48,186 nucleotides of DNA from a virus. Every line of letters begins with the position of its first letter. The stretch's first letter is position 1. Where the stretch lies: IMG/VR virus record IMGVR_UViG_3300048591_000671, positions 1-48,186 of that record; one strand, given 5' to 3'. The notes beneath the pieces were generated by a model that saw nothing but the letters and a program-made list of their open reading frames with translations, was not told the DNA's origin and ran no database searches. Both the position numbers and the translations under genes were made by a program. Positions 1 to 6,745 of this stretch are shown one piece after another.

Positions 1-127
1 AATAAAAACGGCGCGGTGCATCGCGCCGGATGCGCGGGAGGTTTGCGCGCATCAAGCATATAGTATACGAGAAGAGTACAGGGGGTAAAGATGGCCAGAG
101 TAATCACTTTCGGGAACCACAAGGGCG
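1..127. repeat. Left copy of 127-bp terminal direct repeat
   Basis: The first 127 bases are identical to 48060-48186. The repeat ends inside the parA Walker A codons and starts inside the stop region of the preceding gene, so it does not respect gene borders. The simplest reading is an assembly overlap of a circular molecule of 48,059 bp. A true packaging terminal repeat is possible but less likely, because 127 is a usual maximum assembler k-mer. Confidence 0.95.
9..53 (+). promoter_or_regulatory. Tandem hairpins in the parA leader
   Basis: Two adjacent inverted repeats precede parA. CGGCGCG (9-15) pairs with CGCGCCG (22-28). GATGCGC (29-35) pairs with GCGCATC (47-53). They sit between the stop of the upstream gene (position 5 on the circle) and the parA start at 91, and neither is followed by a T tract. 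They could be an operator, a transcript structure or part of a partition site. A clear -35/-10 pair is not visible, although an A/T-rich CATATAGTATAC follows at 57-68. Confidence 0.5.
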
Positions 128-891
128 GCGTTGGGAAAACGACGATGACCGTGACGGTGGGGGCAGGATTGGCGATCCTTGGTAAGCGTGTGTTGATCAT
201 CGACACTGACGCCCAAGGGAACGCGGCACTTGCCTTCGGTATGGAGCGCGAGTATGGCCTGTATGATCTGCTGGTGCGAAAAGCGCCTTGGGTCGATGTG
301 CTGCGTAATGTCCCCTATACCGCGTGGGCAGAACCCGGCGGCGTCGACGATGGAAAAGGCAAGCTGATGCTACTGCCTTCGAACCACGAGACGCGCCATA
401 TCCCGGGAACGATCAGCGATCCATTTGCGCTGCTGCGCCGGGTGGCGGAGATCTCACCGCATTTCGACTTTATTCTGGTTGACACCGCGCCAACGCCGAG
501 CATGCTCCACAGCGCTGTGTACGCAGCGACACAGGATTTCGTTTACGTGACTCTGCCGGAAATGTGGAGCCTGTCGGGGTTGGCAGACACGCTGGAGATC
601 GTCAAGGAGTACAACCCGTTTCGCGAGAGTAAGAAAATGCCTCCGATTCGGTTGGCTGCGATCCAGCCGGTGCGCGTCCGGCTACGGACAATCGAGCATG
701 AAGAAAATATCGCTGAGATTCGACACCACTTTGGGACAGACGTGGTTGCGCCGCCGATGCGTGATTTGATCGCGTGGTCAGAAAGCGCGAGCCGCAGGAA
801 GTCAATCTTTGCTTACGCTCCGGACAGCGAAGCTGCTGCGGATGCCTGGGCCGCGATCGAAAACATTCAGGGGGTGCTATATGCCAAGTAA
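91..891 (+). CDS. parA: ParA-family partition ATPase
   Basis: This 266-residue protein starts with a deviant Walker A motif, KGGVGKTT (residues 11-18). It continues with the switch-region string DTDAQGN (about 39-45) and a Walker B strand FILVDTAP near residue 132. This is the classic ParA/MinD/Soj pattern, close to the usual ParA length and without an N-terminal HTH extension, so it is a type Ib/Soj-like size class. Such ATPases bind DNA non-specifically and pull partner-bound plasmid copies apart. AGGGGG lies just upstream of the ATG. The gene overlaps the next one, which encodes a DNA-binding protein, by 11 bp, the usual parA-parB arrangement. The role in stable inheritance of a plasmid prophage is inferred from this context and from the lack of an integrase. 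Confidence 0.92.
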   Translation: MARVITFGNHKGGVGKTTMTVTVGAGLAILGKRVLIIDTDAQGNAALAFGMEREYGLYDLLVRKAPWVDVLRNVPYTAWAEPGGVDDGKGKLMLLPSNHETRHIPGTISDPFALLRRVAEISPHFDFILVDTAPTPSMLHSAVYAATQDFVYVTLPEMWSLSGLADTLEIVKEYNPFRESKKMPPIRLAAIQPVRVRLRTIEHEENIAEIRHHFGTDVVAPPMRDLIAWSESASRRKSIFAYAPDSEAAADAWAAIENIQGVLYAK

Positions 892-1726
892 GAAGCGCGA
901 GGCACGGGGCACGGTTCTAAATGGGATCTTCATCCCAAACAGTGATGAAACATCACTGAGCGAGCACGACCGGGCGCTGTTCGGAGGCATTCATCCCTCG
1001 CATGGTATCGAGGTGGACGCGGACGGCAGCATCGTGATCGGGGCTTACCGGCTGCGCAAGACCGGGATCGAGATGGAGCATGCGGCGGACTTCGAGGACT
1101 GGGAGCGCGTGGGCATGCTGCTGCGCCAGATGGAGGGCGCGCTGCAGTGGATGATCGGGGACTGGTATGTGCACGGTGAGCACATGTGGGGCAGCATGTA
1201 CTCATCGAAGGCTCAGTCGCTGGGGTTCGAGCAAAAGACGCTGCGCGAATATGCTTACGTTGCCCGAAACGTGCAATTGTCCATTCGAATGGACAATTTG
1301 ACGTTTGCCCACCATCAGGTCGTCGCGTCCGAGGAGGAGCAGATGCAGCTGCTGTATCTGCGCTATGCGGAGACCACGGGCGTCACGGTGGCGAACCTGC
1401 GCAGTGATCGCCGGGTGCTCCAAGAGTACGACGACACGATGGAAGTCGACCTGCTCAACATGGCGATCAAGAAGCGCTGCCGGGTCATCGATCTCGAACG
1501 GGTGCAGGAGGATCTGGCCGGGCGTGAGCTGACGCACATCCTGCCGCTGGGCGACCAGAACGCGCTCAAGCGCCTGCTGAACTTCAAGGTCGAATACCTG
1601 CAAGGGTACGACAGGGAGCAGCTGCGGGATACGCTCAAGATGATCAACAAGGCGCGCGACGCGATCAACCGGCTTGAGGAGGCGATCCAGACGACGCTGG
1701 ATACCGGAGAGCCGCCGAAGCTATGA
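881..1726 (+). CDS. LmbU-like DNA-binding protein, candidate ParB-type partner of ParA
   Basis: A 281-residue protein beginning at ATG 881 behind AGGGGG, overlapping parA. It is not a canonical ParB: I see no GERR-type box or ParB/Srx nuclease-like fold motif. The middle (about residues 80-160) carries strings I associate with the LmbU family of actinobacterial regulators. These are a WMIGDWYVHGE segment, then LGFEQKTLREYAYVARNV, then S-R--NL-F-HH-VVA. The last 120 residues are charged and probably helical. LmbU proteins are dimeric DNA-binding regulators, and as I recall LmbU targets the palindrome CGCCGGCG, which is strongly over-represented in this genome. Position after parA makes a centromere-binding role attractive. 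This is inference; a transcription regulator is the alternative. A long perfect palindrome lies inside the gene (1275-1298). Confidence 0.7.
   Translation: MPSKKREARGTVLNGIFIPNSDETSLSEHDRALFGGIHPSHGIEVDADGSIVIGAYRLRKTGIEMEHAADFEDWERVGMLLRQMEGALQWMIGDWYVHGEHMWGSMYSSKAQSLGFEQKTLREYAYVARNVQLSIRMDNLTFAHHQVVASEEEQMQLLYLRYAETTGVTVANLRSDRRVLQEYDDTMEVDLLNMAIKKRCRVIDLERVQEDLAGRELTHILPLGDQNALKRLLNFKVEYLQGYDREQLRDTLKMINKARDAINRLEEAIQTTLDTGEPPKL
1275..1298. repeat. 24-bp perfect palindrome inside the LmbU-like gene
   Basis: The 12 bases AATTGTCCATTC (1275-1286) are followed with no spacer by their exact reverse complement (1287-1298). It is AT-richer than its surroundings and lies in codons for the conserved region around residues 132-140. 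A perfect palindrome this long inside a coding region is very unlikely by chance. Possible roles are an autoregulatory operator, a partition nucleation site or an element of replication. Confidence 0.75.
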
Positions 1727-2427
1727 TGCGCTGCACGGTGTGCGACTGCCACCTCGACGTTCCGCGGGATCGTCGGGGGCGGTTCAAAAAGGTCAAGAAA
1801 CGCGAGACGGTTTGTCCATTTTGCAGAGAGGAACTGTACATGCAGAACTACCGGAGTGAGGCGCGCGATCTGGCGGTGAAGTGGGCGCAGGAGCTGCTGC
1901 GCGGTGACTTTCTGGTGCTAGACACCGAGACGACCGGGTTGGATACGAACCGGTCGGAGATCGTCGAGCTTTCGATTATCGACAGCGCCGGCGAGGTGCT
2001 GCTGAACACGCGCGTGAAGCCCACGCCGGCGGGCATGCAGCAGCTTGTGACGCCGTCCGGGCGCGGGCTGTGCGCGCGGGATATACACGGGATTGGGCCG
2101 GAGCAGCTACAGGACGAGCCGGAGTTCGCGGACGTGTATCCGGCGCTGAGCGAGCTGGTGCGCGACCGGCTGGTGATCATTTACAACGCCAGCTATGACT
2201 GGCAGCTCCTGCAGTCGCTGTGCATGCGCAACGACCTGCCCACGCTGATGAGCCGCAACGTCGAGTGTGCGATGATGCGCTACGCGGAGTGGTTCGGCGA
2301 CTGGAACGATTATCACCAGTCGTTCCGCTGGCAGAAGCTCGAAGGCGGCGATCACAGCGCGCTCGGCGACTGCGTGGCGACGCTCAAGGTGATCAAGCGG
2401 ATCGCCGGAGAGGTAGAGCGGGCATGA
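1723..2427 (+). CDS. DnaQ-like 3'-5' exonuclease with N-terminal zinc knuckle
   Basis: A 234-residue protein with the three exonuclease motifs of the DEDDh family. Exo I is LDTETTGLD (D67, E69), Exo II is YNASYDWQLL (D159) and Exo III is HSALGDC (H211, D216). These residues bind two metal ions and cleave nucleotides from DNA 3' ends, as in the DNA polymerase III epsilon subunit. The N-terminus adds a four-cysteine knuckle (CTVC about 4-7, CPFC about 31-34), probably for zinc and nucleic acid contact. The start overlaps the preceding stop. No polymerase III alpha or other replicative polymerase is visible, so it may proofread for the host enzyme, process recombination ends or degrade host DNA. 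Confidence 0.85.
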   Translation: MMRCTVCDCHLDVPRDRRGRFKKVKKRETVCPFCREELYMQNYRSEARDLAVKWAQELLRGDFLVLDTETTGLDTNRSEIVELSIIDSAGEVLLNTRVKPTPAGMQQLVTPSGRGLCARDIHGIGPEQLQDEPEFADVYPALSELVRDRLVIIYNASYDWQLLQSLCMRNDLPTLMSRNVECAMMRYAEWFGDWNDYHQSFRWQKLEGGDHSALGDCVATLKVIKRIAGEVERA

Positions 2428-2828
2428 TTGAGGCGAGTCATCCGCACCGCTTTGCCGGGGATAATGTGTATGTGGCGATTGATGGCCAGCAGGTTGGGGC
2501 GCAGAAAGCGGTCGTTGAAATCCTAGCATCAAGAAAGATCTCGCGTTGGGATGATCTGATCGATTACGCCATCCAGATCTGGCTTGAAATCTGGTTGGAT
2601 ACGCCAAGCTTTCACAGGGTGATGGCGCTGAAAAAAAACGAGGGCTATCACGTGACGATCGGGCCGGAGGGCAACGCGTCGGGGATGCCCAAGCACGCGC
2701 AAAAATGCATCCTGACGAATCAACCGACGGTTGAAGATGCGCGAAAAGGGCGCGCGTTAATCTGCCTCAATCTGATACAGTCGGAGGGGCCGGAAGTCAA
2801 CGTGTTTTTCGGAGGCGTGTTCGAATGA
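2424..2828 (+). CDS. Hypothetical protein, 134 aa
   Basis: The start is ATG 2424, overlapping the stop of the exonuclease gene, which points to translational coupling. I do not recognise the family. The sequence is mixed alpha/beta with a tryptophan-rich segment (SRWDDLIDYAIQIWLEIWLD, about residues 41-60) and no cysteine cluster, signal peptide or membrane segment. It ends in a hydrophobic strand and overlaps the next gene by 4 bp. The context is the replication/partition operon. Confidence 0.75.
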   Translation: MIEASHPHRFAGDNVYVAIDGQQVGAQKAVVEILASRKISRWDDLIDYAIQIWLEIWLDTPSFHRVMALKKNEGYHVTIGPEGNASGMPKHAQKCILTNQPTVEDARKGRALICLNLIQSEGPEVNVFFGGVFE

Positions 2829-3022
2829 ACACTGACTGGTGGGATCTTCAGAAGAAGCGGTGCGCGTGCGGATGCGGGCGCATGTTGAACCCGCCTGCAA
2901 CCGGGGATAACTTCGCGACCGAGGCCTGCATACTGCGGGCGCTGAAGCAGGCCGGAATGATCACCGGCGAGGAGTTCGATACCGCTATCCGGGAGATGGA
3001 GCGGCGAGAAGGTGACGCATGA
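2825..3022 (+). CDS. Small cysteine-rich protein, 65 aa
   Basis: A 65-residue protein with CACGCGRML near residues 13-21, a CxCxC knuckle typical of small phage zinc proteins with the 'CACGCG' signature. The rest is helical and charged. It overlaps neighbours on both sides by 4 bp (ATGA), so it is translated as part of the operon. Function is unknown; nucleic acid or protein binding through a single zinc knuckle is plausible. Confidence 0.75.
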   Translation: MNTDWWDLQKKRCACGCGRMLNPPATGDNFATEACILRALKQAGMITGEEFDTAIREMERREGDA

Positions 3023-3231
3023 AATGTGAGCGCTGCGGGAAAGAACAGAAGCGGCTGCTCTTTACGCTGGCGGTGCTGGTCGATGCAGACCGCGCCGGCG
3101 AAAAGATCGAGGTCTGCTACGAGTGCAGCGAAGCGATTGACCCCACCAGCCTGGGCGCGCTGCAACGGCTGCGGGAATCGCTCGTCCGGCTGTGGGATGC
3201 CATCGTGGCTGCGGTGCGAGGTGCGGCGTGA
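3019..3231 (+). CDS. Small zinc-ribbon protein, 70 aa
   Basis: The 70-residue product has CERCG at residues 3-7 and CYEC at about 34-37, two CxxC pairs about 30 residues apart, as in zinc ribbons. A helical C-terminus ends in an amphipathic Ala/Val stretch. Its stop overlaps the next start (TGATG). No function can be assigned beyond probable metal-stabilised binding. Confidence 0.75.
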   Translation: MKCERCGKEQKRLLFTLAVLVDADRAGEKIEVCYECSEAIDPTSLGALQRLRESLVRLWDAIVAAVRGAA

Positions 3232-3551
3232 TGAGCGAACAGGCAACGGAGCAGCGGGACGTCGAGGCGTTCTCTGGGTTTGGGGTAACGGTCGAGCAGG
3301 CCGCACAAGCCTTTTACGACATCATCCAATATGAGATCGACGAGATCTTCGCCGGCGATGTGGAGGCGTGGCAGCACTTCAACGCCAGCATCATCACCTT
3401 AGGTGAACTGATCGCGCGGAACGTAAAGCGCCAGCAGCGGGCCGCTGCGCTGAGGCGGCACGTCGAGGTGTTCGCGCTGTGCGTACTGTGGGCGCTGCTG
3501 GTAAGCGTGCCGCTGACTCTGGGGCTGCTGCTGATCGCGGGGCAATTGTAA
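3231..3551 (+). CDS. Membrane-anchored small protein, 106 aa
   Basis: The start is ATG 3231, overlapping the preceding stop. The first 80 residues are acidic and helical. The C-terminus (about 83-103) is a strong transmembrane segment of Val, Leu and Ala, so this is probably a C-terminally anchored protein with a cytoplasmic domain. I do not recognise it. A perfect copy of the dispersed 16-bp palindrome overlaps its stop codon at 3547-3562. Confidence 0.7.
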   Translation: MSEQATEQRDVEAFSGFGVTVEQAAQAFYDIIQYEIDEIFAGDVEAWQHFNASIITLGELIARNVKRQQRAAALRRHVEVFALCVLWALLVSVPLTLGLLLIAGQL

Positions 3552-3562
3552 ACGCGTTTACA
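3547..3562. promoter_or_regulatory. Dispersed palindrome TGTAAACGCGTTTACA, perfect copy
   Basis: Perfect 16-bp palindrome over the stop of the 3231 gene and about 24 bp before the next start. The same element is perfect at 10543 and 45375 and near-perfect at 13893, 17874 and 36961. It is probably a binding site for a phage repressor. Confidence 0.8.
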
Positions 3563-3585
3563 TTACTGATGATAAGGAGATGCTG

Positions 3586-3990
3586 GTGAGCGACGATAAC
3601 GAGTTCAAGTTCGAGTACGACATGGACGCGCTGATCAAGGCGGCGTCCAGCGGTGAGACGAGTGCGCCGCTGGTGACACATACGATGACTATGCAGTTCG
3701 AACCGTCCCGGCGGCTGCCGATCGCTGAGGCGGCGGAGATGCTGGCTGACGCGGTGGCAGATCTGGGTGCGGCAGTCGAGGTCACGCCGGGGATGGTGGT
3801 CGATGCTGAGGACAAACTGAAGCCGGGCTATCACATCCTGTTCACCGGCGAATTCGGTGAGTTCGAGACGGCCTTTTTCACCGACGAGCCCTTTATGACT
3901 AATGGTGAGTACGAGATGACCGTACAAGCAGCGCGCGGCGCGATTGGTTGGCTGATCAAGATGACCGGCGGTGCAGATGGACACGAATGA
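3586..3990 (+). CDS. Hypothetical acidic protein, 134 aa
   Basis: The start is chosen as GTG 3586 because AAGGAG (3574-3579) abuts the alternative ATG at 3580 but is ideally spaced for the GTG. The acidic protein (MSDDNEFKFEYD start) has no cysteine cluster or membrane segment and a probable alpha/beta fold. I do not recognise a family. A perfect dispersed palindrome lies directly upstream, so transcription entering the gene may be controlled there. Confidence 0.7.
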   Translation: MSDDNEFKFEYDMDALIKAASSGETSAPLVTHTMTMQFEPSRRLPIAEAAEMLADAVADLGAAVEVTPGMVVDAEDKLKPGYHILFTGEFGEFETAFFTDEPFMTNGEYEMTVQAARGAIGWLIKMTGGADGHE

Positions 3991-4237
3991 GATGCGTGCG
4001 GTCACGAGGTTCGAGCAGACGCTGCGCGAGGCTGAGACGCGCGACTTCCTGCGCGATCTGACCGGCGCTGAGCTGCGGGCCGAGCTGGTGCGGGTGTCGT
4101 GGCGGTTCGTGCGGGTCTGGGCGGCGGCGTACCTCCGGCTGTTCGGCTATCCCGACCGGGTGCAGATGCTGGTGCGTCCGCTGGGCATGGTGACGCTGGC
4201 GCTGCTGATCGAGGCGGCGATCCGTTTTATTTCGTGA
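3977..4237 (+). CDS. Small protein with C-terminal hydrophobic segment, 86 aa
   Basis: The start is ATG 3977, with in-frame GTG 3971 as alternative; it overlaps the preceding gene by 14 bp. The N-terminal 55 residues are charged and helical. The C-terminus (about 63-84) is hydrophobic and could be a membrane helix. Function is unknown. Confidence 0.6.
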   Translation: MDTNEMRAVTRFEQTLREAETRDFLRDLTGAELRAELVRVSWRFVRVWAAAYLRLFGYPDRVQMLVRPLGMVTLALLIEAAIRFIS

Positions 4238-4268
4238 TAACCGCCATTATCATGAGGAAAAAGAAGGG

Positions 4269-4493
4269 ATGTATGGCGACTCAACACACGAGCTGAAGCC
4301 GGCAGCCGTGCACGTGCTGACGGTGATGGCGATGCTCACGCGCGGGCTGCCGGCTCGCACCGTGGTCATCGCGGACGCTTGCGGCTGGCCTCCGCGCACC
4401 GTCCGCTACTATCTGGCGGCGGCGGAGAGCGCCGGGCTGGTGCATCGCCCCTACGGGCCAAAGAGTGGATGGAAATTGGCGCGAGTCTCATGA
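4269..4493 (+). CDS. Small winged-helix DNA-binding protein, 74 aa
   Basis: The 74-residue product is almost entirely a winged helix-turn-helix. The recognition part reads RTVVIADACGWPPRTVRYYL (about residues 29-48), followed by AAAESAGLVHRPYG and a short wing. This is the MarR/GntR-like pattern in which a helix pair binds DNA. GAGGAAAAAGAAGGG precedes ATG 4269. It is the last gene of the plus-strand replication/partition block before the ncRNA, so it could regulate that boundary or one of the operator families described here. No effector domain is present. Confidence 0.75.
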   Translation: MYGDSTHELKPAAVHVLTVMAMLTRGLPARTVVIADACGWPPRTVRYYLAAAESAGLVHRPYGPKSGWKLARVS

Positions 4494-4499
4494 GGTGCT

Positions 4500-4525
4500 T
4501 GCAATTCGAAAAAATGTGCTATAAT
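4500..4525 (+). promoter_or_regulatory. Extended -10 promoter for the ncRNA
   Basis: TGTGCTATAAT carries a consensus -10 (4520-4525) with an extended TG element. Upstream is TTGCAA (4500-4505) with a short 14-15 bp spacer, acceptable for an extended -10 promoter. The same TGTGCTATA(A/G)T string recurs at 4820-4830. Confidence 0.75.
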
Positions 4526-4530
4526 CCTAT

Positions 4531-4790
4531 ATGACTCGCTTCAAGGGGATGGGCGGCTCCCCGCGTTGACTCCGTGGCGCAAAGCCGCCCGCTGGTCTCA
4601 ATACGTGAATCGTCGCGGGTAAATGCTGGTGACCCGGGTGCAGCCTCAGTGAGGTGCCGCGGCGTACAATCGGGGGCAGGGTTTCTGCCCCCACTAACCT
4701 TACCAACACCTTTTGATGTGGCAGTTCGCTGTCTGCCCGGAACAAAACAGCATCTAGCTAGTGGGCGCTCTCGACGGGGAGCGCCCTTTT
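4531..4790 (+). ncRNA. Candidate structured non-coding RNA, about 260 nt
   Basis: A strong promoter at 4520 and an intrinsic terminator at 4763-4790 enclose about 260 nt with no credible gene; the only open frame runs into the terminator. The sequence is rich in local pairing. GGGCGGCT (4551-4558) pairs with AGCCGCCC (4583-4590), and GGGGGCAG (4672-4679) pairs with CTGCCCCC (4685-4692). Short hairpins such as CCTC-AGT-GAGG lie between. I cannot assign it to a known class: it does not look like tmRNA, RNase P, a tRNA or a group I intron. It lies near the packaging module, so a regulatory, decoy or packaging RNA is possible. Confidence 0.6.
4763..4790 (+). terminator. Intrinsic terminator of the ncRNA
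   Basis: GGGCGCTC (4763-4770) pairs with GAGCGCCC (4779-4786), an 8-bp stem with an 8-nt loop, followed by TTTT. It is a textbook intrinsic terminator. Confidence 0.9.
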
Positions 4791-4798
4791 GATTCCCC

Positions 4799-4830
4799 TT
4801 GCCCATCTTATAGAACCCGTGTGCTATAGT
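4799..4830 (+). promoter_or_regulatory. Promoter for the 4862 gene
   Basis: TGTGCTATAGT gives an extended -10 (TATAGT, 4825-4830), nearly the same as the ncRNA promoter. The best -35 candidate, TTGCCC (4799-4804), is 20 bp away, so recognition probably depends on the extended -10. Confidence 0.6.
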
Positions 4831-4861
4831 TGCCGAAGGGATGGCATGTTAAGGGTTAGGC

Positions 4862-5245
4862 ATGGATGCGGCAACGCTAGATGCATGGAGAAATTCTCCT
4901 TTCGGGCGCTGCTTACAGCAGGCTGAGGAGAAGGAAGCCAAGCGGCGCGAGCAGGTCTCGACGTGGTGGCAGGACGCCTATTTCTGGCGCGACGAGGGGC
5001 AGCGCGATATGACGACTGCCGGCGCGATGGAGTCCATTATCGAGCAGTGCCCGAACGCTGATGTCTGGCTTGCGGTCGACGCCTATCGCGACATCCGCCA
5101 AAGCTGGCGCGGTGTCGACTGGACGCACCTGCGCGAGAAGCCGCATCAGATCCCCGAAGCGCTCGAAAAGCACGAGCGCTGGGTGCGCCGCACGCGGCGG
5201 CGGAATGCAGTATCCCCAATGCAAATGCGCCTTCCCGGATTCTAA
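4862..5245 (+). CDS. Hypothetical protein, 127 aa
   Basis: A 127-residue charged protein with many tryptophans and arginines; the C-terminal part is basic and ends in MRLPGF. I do not recognise the family and see no membrane or zinc motif. It has its own promoter and overlaps the end of the convergent HNH gene by 4 bp, which suggests the HNH gene was inserted immediately downstream. The position before the terminase genes suggests a packaging-related or late-control role, but nothing in the sequence proves it. Confidence 0.65.
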   Translation: MDAATLDAWRNSPFGRCLQQAEEKEAKRREQVSTWWQDAYFWRDEGQRDMTTAGAMESIIEQCPNADVWLAVDAYRDIRQSWRGVDWTHLREKPHQIPEALEKHERWVRRTRRRNAVSPMQMRLPGF

Positions 5246-6138
5246 AACATTTTGCGCTGCACAGGTATTTCACCTCTCTCGGCTTTCTTATGGCAGGGTA
5301 TGCACAGGGTGATGAGATTTGTTAATTTGTTCGCGCTTTCATAGTCTCCATTGAATGTATATGCGGGCTGGATATGGTGAACGTGAAGTTGATACGAATG
5401 CAGTGGTTGCTTCCCGCAGTTCTGGCAGGTTTGTGCGTCCCTTCGCAGTGCCAACGTTCTCTGGCTGCGCCAATTTGCTCCATAATGCGCCCTGCGGCCG
5501 CGCCCGGATCGATAGGAAGGATTGTTTTTGCCGGTGATATTTTTATTTCGGCATTCCCAACTACAGTAGACCCGCTTGTTTTTTATGAGTTTGGACGGAT
5601 GGACATTTATTGGCTTGCCGCATCTGGCGCAAGTAGCAGAAGCTCGATTCGACAGGCGTCGAGAAATGAACTGTGCTTGGCATTCGGTGCTGCAAATTAC
5701 ATGCCTGTTAAACAGCGAACGCTTTCGCGTGACAGGCGTACCGCATATGTCACAGGGTCTAGTTTCACGTCTCTCCCGGGCCTTTTGCGAGCATGTTTGG
5801 GAGCAGTATACATTCTTGAAACGATCCTGACGCGTTTTATGCAAACGAAAGCTTTTCCCGCACCAACCACAAACAGAACTTACGAAGTGAGGTTGATCAA
5901 CCCGGGAACCGTGCCCTCTTTTGTAGATGCGATTCGGCGCACGGAGTGGTTTTAGAAAAGTTTCGCCGCATCCACAAGCGCAGACAGTTACGTGTCCGGT
6001 TGGATGGCGTCGCTCGTGTTTCCGCCTATATTTGTTTGCGCACTCACGGGAACAGCAAGGTGGTGACTTTATTTTTCGAAGGTGCGCGTTAAAAACGTGG
6101 AAGGGACGATGACAAATGGGGCAATGTACATAAGGCAT
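5242..6138 (-). CDS. HNH homing-type endonuclease with zinc-finger array
   Basis: The 298-residue protein begins with four or five Cys-knuckle repeats (CPICHRPF, CGWCGKSF, CDICGTPV, CARCGKPI, each followed by a later C--EC or C--TC pair). These are usual DNA-binding zinc modules in free-standing phage HNH enzymes. The C-terminus carries the nuclease: CQNCGKQP, then LHVHHIQP (the H-H pair), then LCIPCHKKAE (the second cysteine pair and final H). AGGAG lies 8 bp before the ATG. The gene is clearly AT-richer than its neighbours, lies opposite to the late genes and has its own promoter, all signs of recent insertion. It probably nicks or cuts an allele lacking the insertion to promote its own spread. 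I see no intron around it. Confidence 0.9.
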   Translation of the reverse strand: MPYVHCPICHRPFHVFNAHLRKIKSPPCCSRECANKYRRKHERRHPTGHVTVCACGCGETFLKPLRAPNRIYKRGHGSRVDQPHFVSSVCGWCGKSFRLHKTRQDRFKNVYCSQTCSQKARERRETRPCDICGTPVTRKRSLFNRHVICSTECQAQFISRRLSNRASATCARCGKPINVHPSKLIKNKRVYCSWECRNKNITGKNNPSYRSGRGRRAHYGANWRSQRTLALRRDAQTCQNCGKQPLHSYQLHVHHIQPAYTFNGDYESANKLTNLITLCIPCHKKAERGEIPVQRKMF

Positions 6139-6177
6139 ATCTCGCTCTCCTGTCAGCGATCCTGAATTATTGTGGGC

Positions 6178-6196
6178 GGTTCATCAGGAATGAACC
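6178..6196 (-). promoter_or_regulatory. Hairpin in the leader of the HNH gene
   Basis: GGTTCAT and ATGAACC flank a 5-nt loop in the untranslated leader, between the promoter at 6234 and the start at 6138. Leader hairpins that delay translation are known for some phage homing endonuclease genes. A regulatory role here is inference. Confidence 0.4.
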
Positions 6197-6233
6197 TTGT
6201 CAGCGGGTAGCTAATCCGCTCAAGCCCAAAGTC

Positions 6234-6262
6234 ATTATACCACATTCACCTGAGCCGGTTGA
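6234..6262 (-). promoter_or_regulatory. Promoter of the HNH gene
   Basis: On the minus strand TCAACC (6262-6257), a 17-bp spacer and TGGTATAAT (TATAAT at 6239-6234) form an extended -10 promoter pointing into the HNH gene. Confidence 0.6.
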
Positions 6263-6310
6263 CGAGGGCGTTACAGTGATGGTGATGCAACAGATAGAGA
6301 TGCAACAGCG

Positions 6311-6745
6311 ATGCCGAAATCGACAGCAGATCAGAGCCTAATTGACTATCGCCGGGAGATGGTGGCGAAATACCTCCTGCGCAAGTACTCGCTGCGCCGG
6401 ATTGCAAAGGCGCTTGCAGATGAGGGGAGCATCAACCCGGACACCGGCGGCGTATGGGACGCGACCACGATCATGCGCGATGTGCGCGCGCTGCGCACCG
6501 CATGGCAGCGCGAGGCAGGCGTGAAGGTCGAGCGGCATCAGGCGCAGTTGATGGCAGAGCTGGACGAGGTCAAGCGCGAGGCGTGGGGGGCCGGTGATTA
6601 CGACGCGGTGCGGCGGGCCATCGAGAGCCAGTGGAAGATCATCGCGCCGGCGGGCAAGCTGCCGGAGAGCTTCAAGCCTATCACGTTCACGATCACCGGT
6701 GTCATTGAGGATGACGGGGACGGCGAGACGGATGCGGCTGAATGA
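6311..6745 (+). CDS. terS: Terminase small subunit
   Basis: The 144-residue protein starts with a helix-turn-helix-like region (RREMVAKYLLRKYSLRRIAK-AL). It continues with DATTIMRDVRALRTAWQREA and a helical oligomerisation region, and ends in an acidic tail. Size, fold pattern and a 4-bp overlap with the large terminase gene identify it. It should bind the packaging start site and deliver DNA to the motor. It starts at ATG 6311, and the 170-bp gap upstream holds the divergent HNH promoter but no clear plus-strand promoter. Confidence 0.75.
   Translation: MPKSTADQSLIDYRREMVAKYLLRKYSLRRIAKALADEGSINPDTGGVWDATTIMRDVRALRTAWQREAGVKVERHQAQLMAELDEVKREAWGAGDYDAVRRAIESQWKIIAPAGKLPESFKPITFTITGVIEDDGDGETDAAE

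Noticed and set aside
1-127. Terminal repeat as a true packaging end
   Set aside because: The repeat length equals a common maximum assembler k-mer and cuts through genes, so a circular assembly overlap is more likely. Read mapping over the join would settle it.
4574-4792. 72-codon open frame in the ncRNA region
   Set aside because: It runs through the intrinsic terminator, has no ribosome site and an unconvincing amino acid pattern.
5242-6138. Group I intron carrying the HNH gene
   Set aside because: The gene is opposite to the flanking genes and no interrupted gene or intron core could be seen; a free-standing endonuclease fits better.
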